NCBI RefSeq assembly: GCF_003946465.1 | Contig: NZ_RHOL01000028.1 | Coordinates: forward strand, 1 to 36,228 | Direction of reading: 5' to 3' | From: Lacticaseibacillus hegangensis | Lineage (GTDB): Bacteria > Bacillota > Bacilli > Lactobacillales > Lactobacillaceae | Length of the DNA: 36,228 nucleotides | Part shown: positions 1-9,059 of the stretch, in pieces | Position numbering within the stretch: position 1 is the first letter of the stretch | How the letters are laid out: the number at the start of each line of letters is the position of its first letter | Program-made: the position numbers and the translations under genes | The notes under the pieces: model-generated | What the model saw: the letters and a program-made list of their open reading frames with translations, nothing else | Told to the model about the DNA's origin: nothing | Database searches by the model: none

Positions 1-17
1 AGCTGAACCTTTCTCAT
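1..17 (-). CDS. Possible 5' end of a minus-strand gene running off the left edge
   Basis: Only five codons are visible (M-R-K-V-Q). The case rests on a strong ribosome binding site on the minus strand (AGGAGGA, complement of about 26-32) placed 8 bases before an ATG whose first base is position 17. A weak minus-strand promoter could lie upstream (TTGCGG at 123-128, GATAAT at 98-103, spacer 19). Product unknown. The alternative is that the purine-rich stretch is part of an RNA structure and not a gene start. Confidence 0.3.
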
Positions 18-59
18 AGATGATCTCCTCCTAAAGCATCTATGATGCCAGAGAGGAGA
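14..59. other. Nested inverted repeats upstream of the str promoter
   Basis: A perfect 9-bp inverted repeat (TCATAGATG 14-22, CATCTATGA 37-45) encloses a loop containing TCTCCTC (24-30). That loop segment is complementary to GAGGAGA at 53-59, so the second pairing would form an H-type pseudoknot with the first. On the minus strand the same bases are a ribosome binding site and a matching anti-ribosome-binding-site sequence ahead of the possible edge gene. There is no T-tract, so it is not an intrinsic terminator. No function is assigned. Confidence 0.4.
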
Positions 60-144
60 CTGAAGTGCGACATAATGCCTTACCACTTACCTACGACATT
101 ATCGCTGGCGAACTACAACATTCCGCAAACGATGGGAGTTCTCC

Positions 145-174
145 TTGACATGCTCTGGGCGAAGATAGTACACT
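145..174 (+). promoter_or_regulatory. Promoter of the str operon
   Basis: A consensus -35 box TTGACA (145-150) is followed 18 bases later by TACACT (169-174). It lies about 165 bases upstream of rpsL. The -10 and start region closely resembles that of the S10 promoter near 4309-4331, which supports both calls. Confidence 0.75.
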
Positions 175-338
175 ATCAAAGGTGCTTTTTTCCAGTCAAT
201 TCGGGTTTGCCCGGACGTCGAGCTGGTGAAATACCACTTCGCCGCTGGGCCGGCCATTTTTTATTTCAAAAAAAGAACCGCCTGGATGTGTGGACTTAAA
301 CCGTATATCTGTCAGAATCAGGAAGGAGGAACCTTAGA
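175..338 (+). promoter_or_regulatory. Untranslated leader of the str operon
   Basis: This stretch has no credible gene. It contains small hairpins: CGGG/CCCG at 202-213 and TGGT/ACCA near 224-236. A GGCCGGCC palindrome is followed by a T-rich run near 250-263. These could form an attenuator, but no single strong stem directly abuts the T-run. A strong ribosome binding site (AAGGAGG, about 323-329) precedes rpsL. An 85-codon open frame at 42-299 spans the promoter and lacks a ribosome binding site, so it is not called. Confidence 0.45.
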
Positions 339-752
339 ATGCCAACCATTAACCAATTGGTACGCCAAGGTCGTAAAAGTAAGGTAACGAAGTCGGACTC
401 TCCAGCCCTGAACTTCGGTTACAACAGTAAGAAGAAGTCGCTGACCAACAACCCAGCACCGCAAAAGCGTGGGGTGGCCACTCGTGTCGGCACCATGACA
501 CCGAAGAAGCCAAACTCAGCTTTGCGTAAGTACGCGCGTGTTCGTCTGTCGAACCTCATTGAGGTCACAGCTTACATTCCTGGGATCGGCCACAACTTGC
601 AGGAACACTCGGTTGTTTTGATCCGCGGCGGCCGTGTGAAGGACTTGCCTGGTGTCCGTTACCACATCATTCGTGGGACCCTCGATACCGCCGGCGTTGA
701 CGGCCGTATGCAGAGCCGTTCCAAGTACGGTACAAAGCGTCCGAAGAAGTAG
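339..752 (+). CDS. rpsL: 30S ribosomal protein S12
   Basis: S12 sits at the subunit interface and acts in decoding. The 137-residue product is normal for Firmicutes. The [11 protein letters not shown] segment (residues 54-64) and [12 protein letters not shown] (98-109) are the two universally conserved loops at the decoding centre. Lysines corresponding to E. coli K42/K43 (here K56/K57) and K87/K88 (here K101 region) are present, which is the sequence expected of a streptomycin-sensitive ribosome. First gene of the str operon; an AAGGAGG site lies at optimal distance from the ATG. Confidence 0.98.
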   Translation: MPTINQLVRQGRKSKVTKSDSPALNFGYNSKKKSLTNNPAPQKRGVATRVGTMTPKKPNSALRKYARVRLSNLIEVTAYIPGIGHNLQEHSVVLIRGGRVKDLPGVRYHIIRGTLDTAGVDGRMQSRSKYGTKRPKK

Positions 753-797
753 TCACTATCCGCTTTGTGCGGTATTTAGGAAGAGGAGGCAATCAGC

Positions 798-1268
798 ATG
801 CCACGTAAAGGCAATGTTACAAAACGCGATGTTTTACCTGATCCAGTTTACAATTCTAAGCTGGTCACTCGCTTGATCAATCACTTGATGGTCGATGGGA
901 AGCGCGGCAAGGCGCAGACGATCCTGTACGACGCCTTCGACATCATCAAGAAGGAAACTGGCAACGAGCCAGTCGACGTCTTTGAAGAAGCGATGAAGAA
1001 TGTTATGCCGGTACTTGAAGTTAAGGCGCGCCGGATCGGCGGTTCTAACTATCAAGTGCCGATCGAAGTTCGTCCGGACCGGCGCACGACCTTGGGTCTG
1101 CGCTGGATCGTGCAGTACTCCCGCGCCCGCGGTGAGCACACGATGGACGAACGTTTGGCACGTGAGATCATGGACGCCGCGAACAACACCGGGGCGGCCG
1201 TGAAGAAGCGTGAAGATACGCATAAAATGGCTGACGCCAACCGTGCGTTTGCTCACTATCGTTGGTAA
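798..1268 (+). CDS. rpsG: 30S ribosomal protein S7
   Basis: S7 is the primary binder that nucleates assembly of the 3' major (head) domain of 16S rRNA. The 156-residue product has the expected N-terminal [16 protein letters not shown] and the conserved [16 protein letters not shown] segment (about residues 78-93). It follows rpsL after a 45-base gap with a short hairpin (CCGC/GCGG, 760-772) and a clear AGAGGAGG site. The ATG at 798 is the only start with good ribosome binding site spacing. Confidence 0.98.
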   Translation: MPRKGNVTKRDVLPDPVYNSKLVTRLINHLMVDGKRGKAQTILYDAFDIIKKETGNEPVDVFEEAMKNVMPVLEVKARRIGGSNYQVPIEVRPDRRTTLGLRWIVQYSRARGEHTMDERLAREIMDAANNTGAAVKKREDTHKMADANRAFAHYRW

Positions 1269-1314
1269 GAAGGTTGGCTATTATATCCGTTGGGCTATAG
1301 TAGCCACTTCTTTT
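1269..1314 (+). terminator. Terminator-like hairpin between rpsG and fusA
   Basis: GGCTATTATA (1276-1285) pairs with TATAGTAGCC (1296-1305) over 10 bp with one wobble. GAAG (1269-1272) and CTTC (1307-1310) extend the stem across a small internal loop, and TTTT (1311-1314) follows. The structure starts at the rpsG stop codon. It may act as a partial terminator or as an mRNA-end stabiliser that separates S12/S7 output from EF-G output. Confidence 0.55.
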
Positions 1315-1372
1315 ATCCAGCATTTTTCTAAAATTAGACAGTTACAATTATTGAGAGGAGTTAACTTTTCAC

Positions 1373-3463
1373 ATGGCCAACAAGCGTGAATTTCCGCTGG
1401 ACCGGACCCGTAACATCGGGATCATGGCCCACATCGACGCCGGTAAGACGACCACGACCGAACGTATCCTGTACTACACCGGGAAGATTCACAAGATCGG
1501 CGAAACCCATGATGGGGCTTCACAGATGGACTGGATGGCGCAGGAGCAGGAACGTGGGATCACCATTACCAGTGCGGCAACGACTGCGTTCTGGAAGGAC
1601 AACCGGATCAACATCATCGACACCCCAGGACACGTTGACTTCACGATGGAAGTTGAACGTTCCCTGCGTGTCCTTGACGGTGCGATCACCGTTCTCGATG
1701 GTCAGTCCGGCGTAGAGCCGCAGACCGAAAACGTCTGGCGTCAGGCTTCAACCTATGCGGTACCGCGGATCGTGTTCGTCAACAAGATGGATAAGATTGG
1801 TGCCGACTTCAAGTACTCCGTGCAGACCCTGCACGATCGCCTGGGGGCAAACGCCCATGCGGTTCAGCTGCCAATCGGCGCTGAAGACAACTTTAAGGGC
1901 ATCATCGACCTGATCGAAATGAAGGCCGACTTGTACGACGAAGACGAACTCGGGACCGAATGGGACGTCGTTGATATCCCAGACGATATGAAGGACGAGG
2001 CTGAACAAGCCCGTGCTGACCTGATTGAAGCGGTCGCCGACGTTGACGACGGCATCATGGACAAGTACCTGGAAGGCGAAGAGATCTCAAATGATGAGAT
2101 CAAAGCCGCCATCCGTAAAGCCACCATCAATCTGGAATTCTTCCCAGTGCTTGCGGGCTCTGCCTTCAAGAACAAAGGGGTGCAGATGCTGCTGGACGCG
2201 GTTGTTGACTACCTGCCATCACCGCTGGACGTGAAGCCTTACAACGCGAAAGATCCCGACACCGGCGAGCCAGTTGAACTGCGCGCCGGCGATGACAAGG
2301 ATTTCGCGGCGTTGGCGTTCAAGATCGCGACTGACCCGTTCGTTGGTCGTCTGACCTACATCCGGGTCTACAGTGGGACTTTGGAAGCCGGCTCGTATGT
2401 GCTGAATGCCTCCAAGAACAACCGTGAACGTGTTGGTCGTCTGCTGCAGATGCACTCGAACCACCGTGAAGAAATTCCGGAAGTGTTCTCTGGTGATATT
2501 GCCGCGGCCATCGGGTTGAAGAACACCACTACTGGTGACTCGTTGACCTCTGTTGACCACCCGCTGATCCTCGAATCCCTCGAAGTGCCGGAACCAGTGA
2601 TTCAGGTTTCCATCGAGCCAGATTCTAAGGAAGATCAGGACAAGCTGGATGTTGCGCTGCAAAAGCTTTCTGAAGAGGACCCGACCTTCAAGGCCGAGAC
2701 CAACCCAGAAACTGGTGAAACGCTGATTGCCGGCATGGGCGAGCTTCACTTGGACATCATGGTCGACCGGATGAAGCGTGAATTTAAGGTTGCCGCGAAG
2801 ATCGGCGAACCACAAGTCGCGTACCGTGAAACCTTCACCAAGACCGCTCAGGCAGAAGGACGCTTCGTTCGTCAGTCCGGTGGTAAAGGGCAGTATGGTG
2901 ATGTTTGGATCGAGTTCACCCCGAACGAAGAAGGCAAAGGCTTCGAGTTTGAAGACGCCATCGTCGGTGGGGTCGTGCCTCGTGAATACATCCCAGCGGT
3001 TGAAGCAGGGCTGAAGGATGCCATGAAGAATGGCGTCTTGGCCGGGTACCCACTGATCGACGTCAAGGCCAAGCTTTATGATGGGTCGTATCATGAAGTC
3101 GATTCTTCCGAAGCCGCATTTAAAGTTGCCGCAAGTCTTGCATTGCGCAACGCGGTAAAGGATGCCGGTGCGGTTATTCTCGAACCGATCATGCACGTTG
3201 AAGTCGTTGCCCCTGAAGAATACCTTGGGGACATCATGGGCCAGATCAACGCTCGCCGCGGCAGCGTTGAAGGCATGGAGCAGCGCGGCAATGCCCAGCT
3301 GGTCAATGCCATGGTGCCACTGGCTGAAATGTTCGGCTACGCGACGACGCTGCGTTCTGCGACTCAGGGTCGTGGGACCTTCACCATGACCTTCGATCAC
3401 TACACGGCTGTGCCGAAGTCGATCCAGGCTGAGATTATCAAGAAAAACGGTGGCGAGGCTTAA
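1373..3463 (+). CDS. fusA: Elongation factor G
   Basis: EF-G is the GTPase that drives tRNA and mRNA translocation and, with RRF, ribosome recycling. The 696-residue length is typical. The G domain shows P-loop AHIDAGKT (19-26), switch [10 protein letters not shown] (82-89) and NKMD (136-139). Domains II to V follow through the C-terminal [23 protein letters not shown] segment, whose length and conservation suit EF-G and not a tetracycline-protection protein. It is preceded by a 104-base gap containing the rpsG-fusA hairpin and a possible weak internal promoter (TACAAT, 1343-1348), and by a GAGAGGAG ribosome binding site. Confidence 0.98.
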   Translation: MANKREFPLDRTRNIGIMAHIDAGKTTTTERILYYTGKIHKIGETHDGASQMDWMAQEQERGITITSAATTAFWKDNRINIIDTPGHVDFTMEVERSLRVLDGAITVLDGQSGVEPQTENVWRQASTYAVPRIVFVNKMDKIGADFKYSVQTLHDRLGANAHAVQLPIGAEDNFKGIIDLIEMKADLYDEDELGTEWDVVDIPDDMKDEAEQARADLIEAVADVDDGIMDKYLEGEEISNDEIKAAIRKATINLEFFPVLAGSAFKNKGVQMLLDAVVDYLPSPLDVKPYNAKDPDTGEPVELRAGDDKDFAALAFKIATDPFVGRLTYIRVYSGTLEAGSYVLNASKNNRERVGRLLQMHSNHREEIPEVFSGDIAAAIGLKNTTTGDSLTSVDHPLILESLEVPEPVIQVSIEPDSKEDQDKLDVALQKLSEEDPTFKAETNPETGETLIAGMGELHLDIMVDRMKREFKVAAKIGEPQVAYRETFTKTAQAEGRFVRQSGGKGQYGDVWIEFTPNEEGKGFEFEDAIVGGVVPREYIPAVEAGLKDAMKNGVLAGYPLIDVKAKLYDGSYHEVDSSEAAFKVAASLALRNAVKDAGAVILEPIMHVEVVAPEEYLGDIMGQINARRGSVEGMEQRGNAQLVNAMVPLAEMFGYATTLRSATQGRGTFTMTFDHYTAVPKSIQAEIIKKNGGEA

Positions 3464-3480
3464 TTGCCGCGCTGCAAGAA

Positions 3481-3510
3481 GAGTTGCCAGGTTCTGGCAG
3501 CTCTTTTTTT
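3481..3510 (+). terminator. Intrinsic terminator of the str operon
   Basis: GAGTTGCCAG (3481-3490) pairs with CTGGCAGCTC (3494-3503) around a GTT loop, followed by seven Ts (3504-3510). It starts 17 bases after the fusA stop codon. Confidence 0.9.
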
Positions 3511-3512
3511 GA

Positions 3513-3542
3513 CCAAAAAGGAGCAGCCTTGAAGGCTGCTCC
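3513..3542 (-). terminator. Intrinsic terminator of the nicotinamidase gene
   Basis: A perfect 9-bp stem, GGAGCAGCC (3520-3528) with GGCTGCTCC (3534-3542), encloses a 5-base loop. Read on the minus strand it is followed by TTTTT (complement of 3515-3519). It lies 25 bases past the stop codon of the minus-strand gene and back to back with the str terminator. Confidence 0.88.
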
Positions 3543-3567
3543 AGTATTCAGTATAAAGATGATTAGA

Positions 3568-4116
3568 TTACACCAACGTGGCGTTCAGTGCCGTTTTGAA
3601 GTGATTCAGCGCCCATGCCTGGCCGCCAGGGACGAAGGTGGCAACGGCGTCTTGATGGACCACAATGGGGTAGTTGAGATTGTAGGCATCCACGGCTGTG
3701 TGAAGCACGCAGATGTCGGTGCAGACCCCCACGAGGTGCAGTTCGTCAACCGCCCGCTCGCGCAGCCAAAGGTCCAGCGGCGTGCCGGCAAAGCTGGAGT
3801 ACCGCGTTTTGTCAAAGAGGGTGACGTTTTGTTCGCCTTGGTGCTGCTGGTACCACGGCTGCAAGCTGCCATACAGTTCCCGGCCCCAGGTGCCGCGCAC
3901 GTTATGCGGCGGGAACAGCTTGGTTTCCGGATGGTACGGGTCACCTGGAACGTGCACGTCGGTCGGCAGGTAGACAAACTCTCCCGCCGCCCGAAACTGT
4001 TCGGCTAGGGCAGCGATGCGGCCTTCGATTGCTTGGGCCGGAGCACCAGCAGTCAGGGCGCCTTGCGGGGCGACAAAGTCATTTGTATAATCAATGATCA
4101 GTAAAGCTTTTGGCAT
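3568..4116 (-). CDS. pncA: Nicotinamidase (isochorismatase-fold cysteine hydrolase)
   Basis: Predicted to hydrolyse nicotinamide to nicotinate and ammonia in NAD salvage in the cytoplasm. The 182-residue product has the catalytic triad of the family: D9 (IIDYTNDF), K103 (FDKTRYSSF) and C136 (TDICVLHTA). The metal-ligand set D53, H55, H62, H71 (TDVH...YHPET...PPHNVRGT) separates nicotinamidases from other isochorismatase-fold enzymes. It is a single-gene unit on the minus strand between two ribosomal operons, with its own consensus promoter and terminator, so it is expressed independently of them. Start: ATG at 4116 after GCAGGAGG. Substrate choice is inferred from the metal ligands. Confidence 0.85.
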   Translation of the reverse strand: MPKALLIIDYTNDFVAPQGALTAGAPAQAIEGRIAALAEQFRAAGEFVYLPTDVHVPGDPYHPETKLFPPHNVRGTWGRELYGSLQPWYQQHQGEQNVTLFDKTRYSSFAGTPLDLWLRERAVDELHLVGVCTDICVLHTAVDAYNLNYPIVVHQDAVATFVPGGQAWALNHFKTALNATLV

Positions 4117-4145
4117 ATTTTTTCCTCCTGCAAATGATTAGCTTC

Positions 4146-4174
4146 ACTGTACGGGCCTGAAAGCATCCTGTCAA
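4146..4174 (-). promoter_or_regulatory. Promoter of the nicotinamidase gene
   Basis: On the minus strand, TTGACA (complement of 4169-4174) and TACAGT (complement of 4146-4151) are separated by 17 bases. Just upstream are two near-direct repeats of CAGGTTG and an inverted repeat CCTGA/TCAGG (about 4190-4206). These could be an operator but match no site I recognise. Confidence 0.8.
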
Positions 4175-4286
4175 GACAACCTGCCAACCTGAAAAACCAT
4201 CAGGTAGGCTTCGTCATGGGTCCGAATAAAGGCCGGTCTCATCGCTTTTACACGCTGAAAAAGTTTCACCAATTCGCAGAAAAGCC

Positions 4287-4315
4287 TTGCTATACCGGGG
4301 GCTTTTTTGTATACT
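4287..4315 (+). promoter_or_regulatory. Promoter of the S10-spc-alpha cluster
   Basis: TTGCTA (4287-4292), a 17-base spacer and TATACT (4310-4315). The -10 and start region matches the str promoter at 168-190 at most positions. AAAAGCC and GGCTTTT flanking the spacer (about 4280-4286, 4300-4306) also form an inverted repeat across the promoter. Confidence 0.75.
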
Positions 4316-4321
4316 ATCAAG

Positions 4322-4486
4322 AGTGCTGTTTGCTTAAGGGCAGACTGTGCACTTTTGACCCATGGTTGGGTCAGGATAGCGTGGATGTGAGAGGTTGCGA
4401 CACGCCCGGCCGCTTTGCCACGGGGGCATGACGGAAATTTTCACGGAGCTAGTCTACTAATGATAATAGACGAAGGAGGTTACACA
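4322..4486 (+). promoter_or_regulatory. Untranslated leader of the S10 operon
   Basis: About 165 bases between the promoter and rpsJ with no gene. Hairpins: GACCCA/TGGGTC (4357-4372), TGCC/GGCA (about 4417-4429) and GTCTA/TAGAC (about 4451-4470) directly before the AAGGAGG site. The folding suggests post-transcriptional control. It does not obviously match the E. coli L4-regulated S10 leader. The region 4117-4286 upstream holds only the divergent promoter of the nicotinamidase gene and nothing else recognisable. Confidence 0.5.
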
Positions 4487-4795
4487 ATGGCAAAACAAAA
4501 GATTCGGATCCGGCTCAAGGCTTACGAACACCGGATTCTAGATCAATCAGCAGATAAGATCGTTGAGACCGCAAAGCGCACAGGTGCGTCGATCTCAGGC
4601 CCGATCCCACTGCCAACAGAACGGACCATCTACACGGTGCTTCGTTCTCCCCACAAGTACAAGGATTCTCGGGAACAGTTCGAAATGCGCACACACAAGC
4701 GCTTGATCGATATCGTTAACCCGACCCCGAAGACTGTGGACGCGCTGATGAAGCTCGACCTGCCAAGCGGCGTCGACATTGAAATCAAACTCTAA
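4487..4795 (+). CDS. rpsJ: 30S ribosomal protein S10
   Basis: S10 belongs to the 30S head and, as NusE, also pairs with NusB in transcription antitermination. The 102-residue product starts [19 protein letters not shown] and contains [19 protein letters not shown] (about 39-57), the diagnostic S10 signature. The start is the ATG at 4487 with AAGGAGG eight bases upstream. The reading frame is open further upstream (to 4415), but that extension overlaps leader hairpins and is not conserved S10 sequence. First gene of the S10 operon. Confidence 0.97.
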   Translation: MAKQKIRIRLKAYEHRILDQSADKIVETAKRTGASISGPIPLPTERTIYTVLRSPHKYKDSREQFEMRTHKRLIDIVNPTPKTVDALMKLDLPSGVDIEIKL

Positions 4796-4820
4796 TCTAT
4801 AAGAACTAGGAGGTGTACCC

Positions 4821-5456
4821 ATGGCACGTAAAGGAATCTTAGGTAAGAAAATTGGCATGACGCAAGTCTTCACGGATAACGGCGAACTTGTTCCCGTGAC
4901 CGTCATCGATGTAACGCCTAACGTTGTCCTGCAAGTCAAGACCGTTGAATCTGACGGTTACGAAGCAGTTCAGCTGGGCTACGGTGACAAGCGTGAAGTA
5001 CTTAGCAACAAGCCAAGCGTCGGTCACGCCAAGAAGGCGGACACGACCCCTAAGCGCTTCATTAAGGAAATCCGTGATGTAGCGCTTAGCGATTACGAAG
5101 TCGGCAAGGAAATTAAGGCCGATGAATTTGCAGCTGGCGACATCGTGGACGTCACCGGCATCTCCAAAGGACACGGTTTCCAGGGGAACATTAAGAAGGA
5201 CGGCCAAAGCCGCGGCCCAATGGCCCATGGCTCTCGTTACCACCGTCGTCCCGGTTCTCTTGGCGCCATTATTAACAAGGTGTTCAAGGGTAAGAAGCTG
5301 CCTGGCCGGATGGGTAATCACACTCGCACCATGCAGAACCTGACCGTCGTTTCGGCTGACTTGGACCACAACGTTATCCTCATCAAGGGCAACGTTCCAG
5401 GCGCCAACAAGTCGTTCGTGACTATCCGTTCCGCTGTTAAAGCAGCGGCTAAATAA
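4821..5456 (+). CDS. rplC: 50S ribosomal protein L3
   Basis: L3 is an early-assembly protein whose long extension reaches towards the peptidyl transferase centre. The 211-residue product begins with [17 protein letters not shown] and carries the conserved loop [19 protein letters not shown] (about 131-149). This loop holds the region implicated in linezolid and tiamulin resistance in other species, and nothing in it looks unusual. It lies 25 bases after rpsJ with an AGGAGGT site. Confidence 0.97.
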   Translation: MARKGILGKKIGMTQVFTDNGELVPVTVIDVTPNVVLQVKTVESDGYEAVQLGYGDKREVLSNKPSVGHAKKADTTPKRFIKEIRDVALSDYEVGKEIKADEFAAGDIVDVTGISKGHGFQGNIKKDGQSRGPMAHGSRYHRRPGSLGAIINKVFKGKKLPGRMGNHTRTMQNLTVVSADLDHNVILIKGNVPGANKSFVTIRSAVKAAAK

Positions 5457-5477
5457 ACCGAAGGGAGGACATAACTA

Positions 5478-6101
5478 ATGGCAAACGTTACTTTATTCAA
5501 GCAAGACGGCACAGAAAACGGCACCGTTGATCTTAACGACACGATCTGGGCTATCGAACCGAACGAAAACGCCGTGTTTGACGCAGTGCTGATGCAACGC
5601 GCTTCCCTTCGTCAAGGTACTCACGCCGTTAAGAACCGTTCCGCTGTTTCCGGCGGCGGCAAGAAGCCGTGGCGCCAAAAAGGGACTGGCCGGGCTCGTC
5701 AGGGCTCGATCCGCAGTCCGCAGTGGCGTGGCGGTGGGATTGTCTTCGGACCGACCCCACGTTCATACAGCTACCGGATCAACAAGAAGGTTTCTCGGTT
5801 GGCAATCAAGTCTGTGCTTGCGCAGAAGCTTGCTGACAAGGACCTGATCGTGGTCGATGGCCTGGCTTTTGACCAGCCCAAGACCAAGGACTTCGCGGCT
5901 GCTTTGGCAGCTTTGAAGGTCAATGAAAAAGCCCTGGTCGTTCTTGAAGATGGCAATGACAATGCGGCCCTGGCTGCACGCAACCTGCCAAACGTCAAGA
6001 CGATCGCCGCAGACGGGATCAACGTATTGGATGTTGTAGACTACAACAAACTGATCCTGACCCAATCTGCACTGCAAAAGATTGAGGAGGTGCTGGCATA
6101 A
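5478..6101 (+). CDS. rplD: 50S ribosomal protein L4
   Basis: L4 lines the nascent-peptide exit tunnel with L22 and in some bacteria represses its own operon. The 207-residue product contains the tunnel-loop signature [16 protein letters not shown] (about 63-78), where macrolide resistance changes arise in other species; the motif is intact. The stop overlaps the rplW start by one base (TAATG), which implies translational coupling. Confidence 0.97.
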   Translation: MANVTLFKQDGTENGTVDLNDTIWAIEPNENAVFDAVLMQRASLRQGTHAVKNRSAVSGGGKKPWRQKGTGRARQGSIRSPQWRGGGIVFGPTPRSYSYRINKKVSRLAIKSVLAQKLADKDLIVVDGLAFDQPKTKDFAAALAALKVNEKALVVLEDGNDNAALAARNLPNVKTIAADGINVLDVVDYNKLILTQSALQKIEEVLA

Positions 6102-6388
6102 TGGCTGAAGCACGCGACATCATCCTGCGCCCGATCGTGACCGAGCAGACCATGGCCGACATGGACAACAAGAAGTACACCTTCGAAGTTGCTCGTGACG
6201 CCGAGAAAACTGCTGTGCGTCGTGCCGTTGAAGAAATCTTCGACGTGCAAGTCGCCAAGGTCAACATCGCGAACGTACGCGGTAAAAAGAAGCGCCAAGG
6301 GAACTTTGTGGGTTATACGCGCAAGCGCCGCAAGGCTGTTGTGACCTTGACCGCTGATTCTAAAGACATCAAGATTTTTGAAGACTAA
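6101..6388 (+). CDS. rplW: 50S ribosomal protein L23
   Basis: L23 sits at the tunnel exit and docks trigger factor and the signal recognition particle. The 95-residue product has the typical beginning ([15 protein letters not shown]) and the [15 protein letters not shown] extension. The start is within the rplD stop (TAATG), with a GAGGAGG site inside the end of rplD. Confidence 0.97.
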   Translation: MAEARDIILRPIVTEQTMADMDNKKYTFEVARDAEKTAVRRAVEEIFDVQVAKVNIANVRGKKKRQGNFVGYTRKRRKAVVTLTADSKDIKIFED

Positions 6389-6414
6389 AAACTTTTAGAT
6401 AGGAGGAAACAAGC

Positions 6415-7254
6415 GTGGGCATCATTAAATACAAACCAACGTCAAACGGCCGGCGGAACATGTCTGGTTCAGACTTCGCCGAGATCACCAAGACCAAGCC
6501 GGAAAAGACGCTGCTTGAAAGTCAGAGCCACACTGCTGGGCGCAATGCTCAAGGTCACATCACCGTGCGTCATCGCGGCGGCGGCCACAAGCAGTATTAC
6601 CGGACAATCGACTTCAAGCGGAACAAGGACGACGTGGTCGCGACCGTTAAGGCGATCGAATACGACCCGAACCGGACCGCAAACATTGCACTGCTTCACT
6701 ACGAAGATGGGGTTAAGTCCTACATCCTCGCGCCGAAGGGTCTGAAGGTTGGCGACAAGATCGTCTCCAGCGAGACTGCCGACATCAAGCCGGGCAACGC
6801 AATGCCGCTGAAGAACATTCCTGATGGGACCACGATCCACAACGTTGAACTCAAGCCTGGCAAGGGCGGCCAACTGGCTCGTTCCGCCGGTGCTTCTGCT
6901 CAGCTGCTGGGTAAGAACGACGACGGCAAGTACGTCACGGTTCGCCTGGCCTCTGGTGAAGTGCGCATGATCCTCGCCGTTAACCGCGCCACGATTGGTG
7001 CCGTGGGCAACGAGCAGCACGAACTGATCAGCATTGGTAAGGCTGGCCGCAAGCGCTGGTTGGGCTTCCGTTCAACCGTCCGTGGGTCAGTTATGAACCC
7101 TAACGATCACCCGCATGGTGGTGGTGAAGGTAAAGCACCAATCGGGCGCCCATCACCTCTTTCCCCATGGGGCAAGAAGACCTTGGGTAAGAAGACGCGT
7201 GATCACAAGGCTAAGTCCGAGAAGTTCATCGTGCGTCACCGTAAGAACAAGTAA
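6415..7254 (+). CDS. rplB: 50S ribosomal protein L2
   Basis: L2 helps hold the subunits together and supports the peptidyl transferase centre. The 279-residue length is normal. The strongly conserved C-terminal segment with the [20 protein letters not shown] motif (about 225-245, including the essential histidine) is intact. It begins with GTG at 6415 ([14 protein letters not shown]); no nearby ATG is in frame with a better ribosome binding site, and AGGAGG lies 8-9 bases upstream. Confidence 0.97.
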   Translation: MGIIKYKPTSNGRRNMSGSDFAEITKTKPEKTLLESQSHTAGRNAQGHITVRHRGGGHKQYYRTIDFKRNKDDVVATVKAIEYDPNRTANIALLHYEDGVKSYILAPKGLKVGDKIVSSETADIKPGNAMPLKNIPDGTTIHNVELKPGKGGQLARSAGASAQLLGKNDDGKYVTVRLASGEVRMILAVNRATIGAVGNEQHELISIGKAGRKRWLGFRSTVRGSVMNPNDHPHGGGEGKAPIGRPSPLSPWGKKTLGKKTRDHKAKSEKFIVRHRKNK

Positions 7255-7293
7255 TTTTAACTTTGAATTACACCGAATAAAGGAGGTCACACA

Positions 7294-7575
7294 ATGGGTC
7301 GCAGTCTTAAAAAAGGACCGTTCGCCGATGCACATCTGATGAAAAAGATCGATGCGCAGCAGGATAACGACAAGAAGACGGTCATCAAGACCTGGTCTCG
7401 TCGTTCTACCATTTTCCCGAGTTTCATCGGGTTCACCATCGCCGTTTACGATGGTCGCAAACACGTCCCAGTTTACATTTCAGAAGATATGGTCGGTCAC
7501 AAGCTGGGTGAGTTCGTTCCGACACGGACCTTCCATGGTCACGCCAAGGACGACAAAAAAACAGCGGCACGCTAA
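7294..7575 (+). CDS. rpsS: 30S ribosomal protein S19
   Basis: S19 is a 30S head protein that forms intersubunit bridges with the 50S. The 93-residue product starts [12 protein letters not shown] and shows [28 protein letters not shown] (about 29-56), the conserved core. An AAAGGAGG site lies ahead of the ATG. Confidence 0.97.
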   Translation: MGRSLKKGPFADAHLMKKIDAQQDNDKKTVIKTWSRRSTIFPSFIGFTIAVYDGRKHVPVYISEDMVGHKLGEFVPTRTFHGHAKDDKKTAAR

Positions 7576-7593
7576 GAAAGGAGCACATGATTC

Positions 7594-7956
7594 ATGGCTG
7601 AAGAAATCACGTCTGCTACGGCGACGGCTAACACAGTTCGAATCGCGGCTCGCAAGGCGCGCCTAGTGATCGATCTGATCCGCGGCCGCGACGTCGCGGA
7701 AGCTATTGCCATTTTGGACTTCACGCCGCGCGCGGGCTCTCCAATTATTTCCAAGGTTCTGAAGTCCGCCATCGCGAACGCAGAACACAACTTTGACCTT
7801 GATGCCCAGAACCTTTACGTCAAGGAAGCCTTCGTTAATGAAGGCCCAACCCTGAAGCGGTTCCGTCCGCGGGCAAAGGGTTCAGCATCACCAATCAACA
7901 AGCGTACGAGTCACATCACTGTGACCGTTGCTGAGAAAGCCACAAAGGAGGGTTAA
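7594..7956 (+). CDS. rplV: 50S ribosomal protein L22
   Basis: L22 extends a beta-hairpin into the exit tunnel. The 120-residue product contains [16 protein letters not shown] near the N-terminus and [24 protein letters not shown] (about 86-109), the hairpin region in which macrolide resistance changes occur elsewhere. An ATG nine bases upstream (7585) is closed by an in-frame stop after four codons, so 7594 is the start. Confidence 0.97.
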   Translation: MAEEITSATATANTVRIAARKARLVIDLIRGRDVAEAIAILDFTPRAGSPIISKVLKSAIANAEHNFDLDAQNLYVKEAFVNEGPTLKRFRPRAKGSASPINKRTSHITVTVAEKATKEG

Positions 7957-7958
7957 GC

Positions 7959-8621
7959 GTGGGTCAGAAAATTAATCCAATCGGTTTCCGAGTTGGCGTC
8001 ATCCGTGATTGGGAATCCAAGTGGTATGCCGAAAAAGACTTCGCCACTTACCTGCACGAAGACATCAAGATCCGAAACTTCATCAACAAAAAGCTTGCGG
8101 ACGCCTCTGTTTCGACCATTGAGATCGAACGGGCCGCAAACCGCGTGAACATTTCGATTCACACCGCAAAGCCGGGTATGGTTATCGGCAAGGGCGGCGC
8201 TCAGGTCGAGAGCCTGCGTAAGCAGCTCAATGACCTCACCGGTCGTAAGGTTCACATCAACATCGTCGAGATCAAAAAGCCTGACCTGGATGCCAAGCTG
8301 GTTGGCGAAAGCATCGCCGCTCAGCTTGAACAGCGTGTGGCTTTCCGTCGCGCGATGAAGCAGGCGATGCAGCGCACTATGCGTGCCGGTGCCAAGGGCA
8401 TCAAGACGCAAGCTGCTGGTCGGTTGAACGGTGCGGATATTGCCCGGCGCGAACATTACGCTGAAGGCACCGTGCCGCTGCACACCCTGCGCGCAGACAT
8501 TGACTACGCCTGGGAAGAAGCTCGCACCACCTACGGCCAGATCGGGATCAAGACCTGGATCTACCGCGGTGAGATTTTGCCGGATAAGCCAAACCGGCCA
8601 GCTGCGAAGGGAGGAAAGTAA
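7959..8621 (+). CDS. rpsC: 30S ribosomal protein S3
   Basis: S3 lines the mRNA entry channel and contributes to helicase activity. The 220-residue product has the KH-type RNA-binding domain with [16 protein letters not shown] (about 69-84) and the C-terminal [28 protein letters not shown] segment. It starts with GTG two bases after the rplV stop. Its ribosome binding site (AAAGGAGGG) lies inside the end of rplV, so translation is probably coupled. Confidence 0.97.
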   Translation: MGQKINPIGFRVGVIRDWESKWYAEKDFATYLHEDIKIRNFINKKLADASVSTIEIERAANRVNISIHTAKPGMVIGKGGAQVESLRKQLNDLTGRKVHINIVEIKKPDLDAKLVGESIAAQLEQRVAFRRAMKQAMQRTMRAGAKGIKTQAAGRLNGADIARREHYAEGTVPLHTLRADIDYAWEEARTTYGQIGIKTWIYRGEILPDKPNRPAAKGGK

Positions 8622-8624
8622 CCC

Positions 8625-9059
8625 ATGTTAGTACCTAAGCGTGTGAAGCACCGTCGCGAATTTCGCGGCAAGATGCGTGGCGCAGCTAAGGGCGGCAAGA
8701 ACGTCGACTTTGGCGATTACGGCCTGCAGGCACTGGAATCCCACTGGATTTCTAACCGTCAGATCGAAGCTGCCCGTGTTGCAATGACCCGTTACATGAA
8801 GCGTGGCGGGAAAGTTTGGATCAAGATCTTCCCTCAGAAGTCCTACACTTCTAAAGGTGTTGGGGTTCGTATGGGTAACGGGAAAGGCGCGCCATCCGGC
8901 TGGGTCGCAGTCGTAAAGCGCGAAAAAGTGATGTTTGAAGTCGGTGGCGTGCCTGAGGCCGTTGCCAAAGAAGCTCTCCGCCTCGCTTCCAACAAGCTTC
9001 CAATCCGTACCAAGATCATTTCTCGTTCGGAAGGAGCTGAGCAATCTAATGAAGGCTAA
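8625..9059 (+). CDS. rplP: 50S ribosomal protein L16
   Basis: L16 organises the A-site region of the 50S and contacts the tRNA elbow. The 144-residue product starts [19 protein letters not shown] and holds [23 protein letters not shown] (about 72-94). It starts 3 bases after the rpsC stop. Its last 11 bases overlap the start of rpmC. Confidence 0.97.
   Translation: MLVPKRVKHRREFRGKMRGAAKGGKNVDFGDYGLQALESHWISNRQIEAARVAMTRYMKRGGKVWIKIFPQKSYTSKGVGVRMGNGKGAPSGWVAVVKREKVMFEVGGVPEAVAKEALRLASNKLPIRTKIISRSEGAEQSNEG

Noticed and set aside
42-299. 85-codon plus-strand open frame upstream of rpsL
   Set aside because: It spans the str promoter and leader, has no ribosome binding site and no recognisable sequence.
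2219-3400. 393-codon antisense frame over fusA
   Set aside because: Shadow of GC-rich codon use in a highly conserved gene; no start signal and a low-complexity His/Arg/Val-rich product.
4280-4306. AAAAGCC...GGCTTTT inverted repeat as a terminator before rpsJ
   Set aside because: It straddles the -35 box and spacer of the S10 promoter and no transcript needs to end there; more likely coincidental or an operator.
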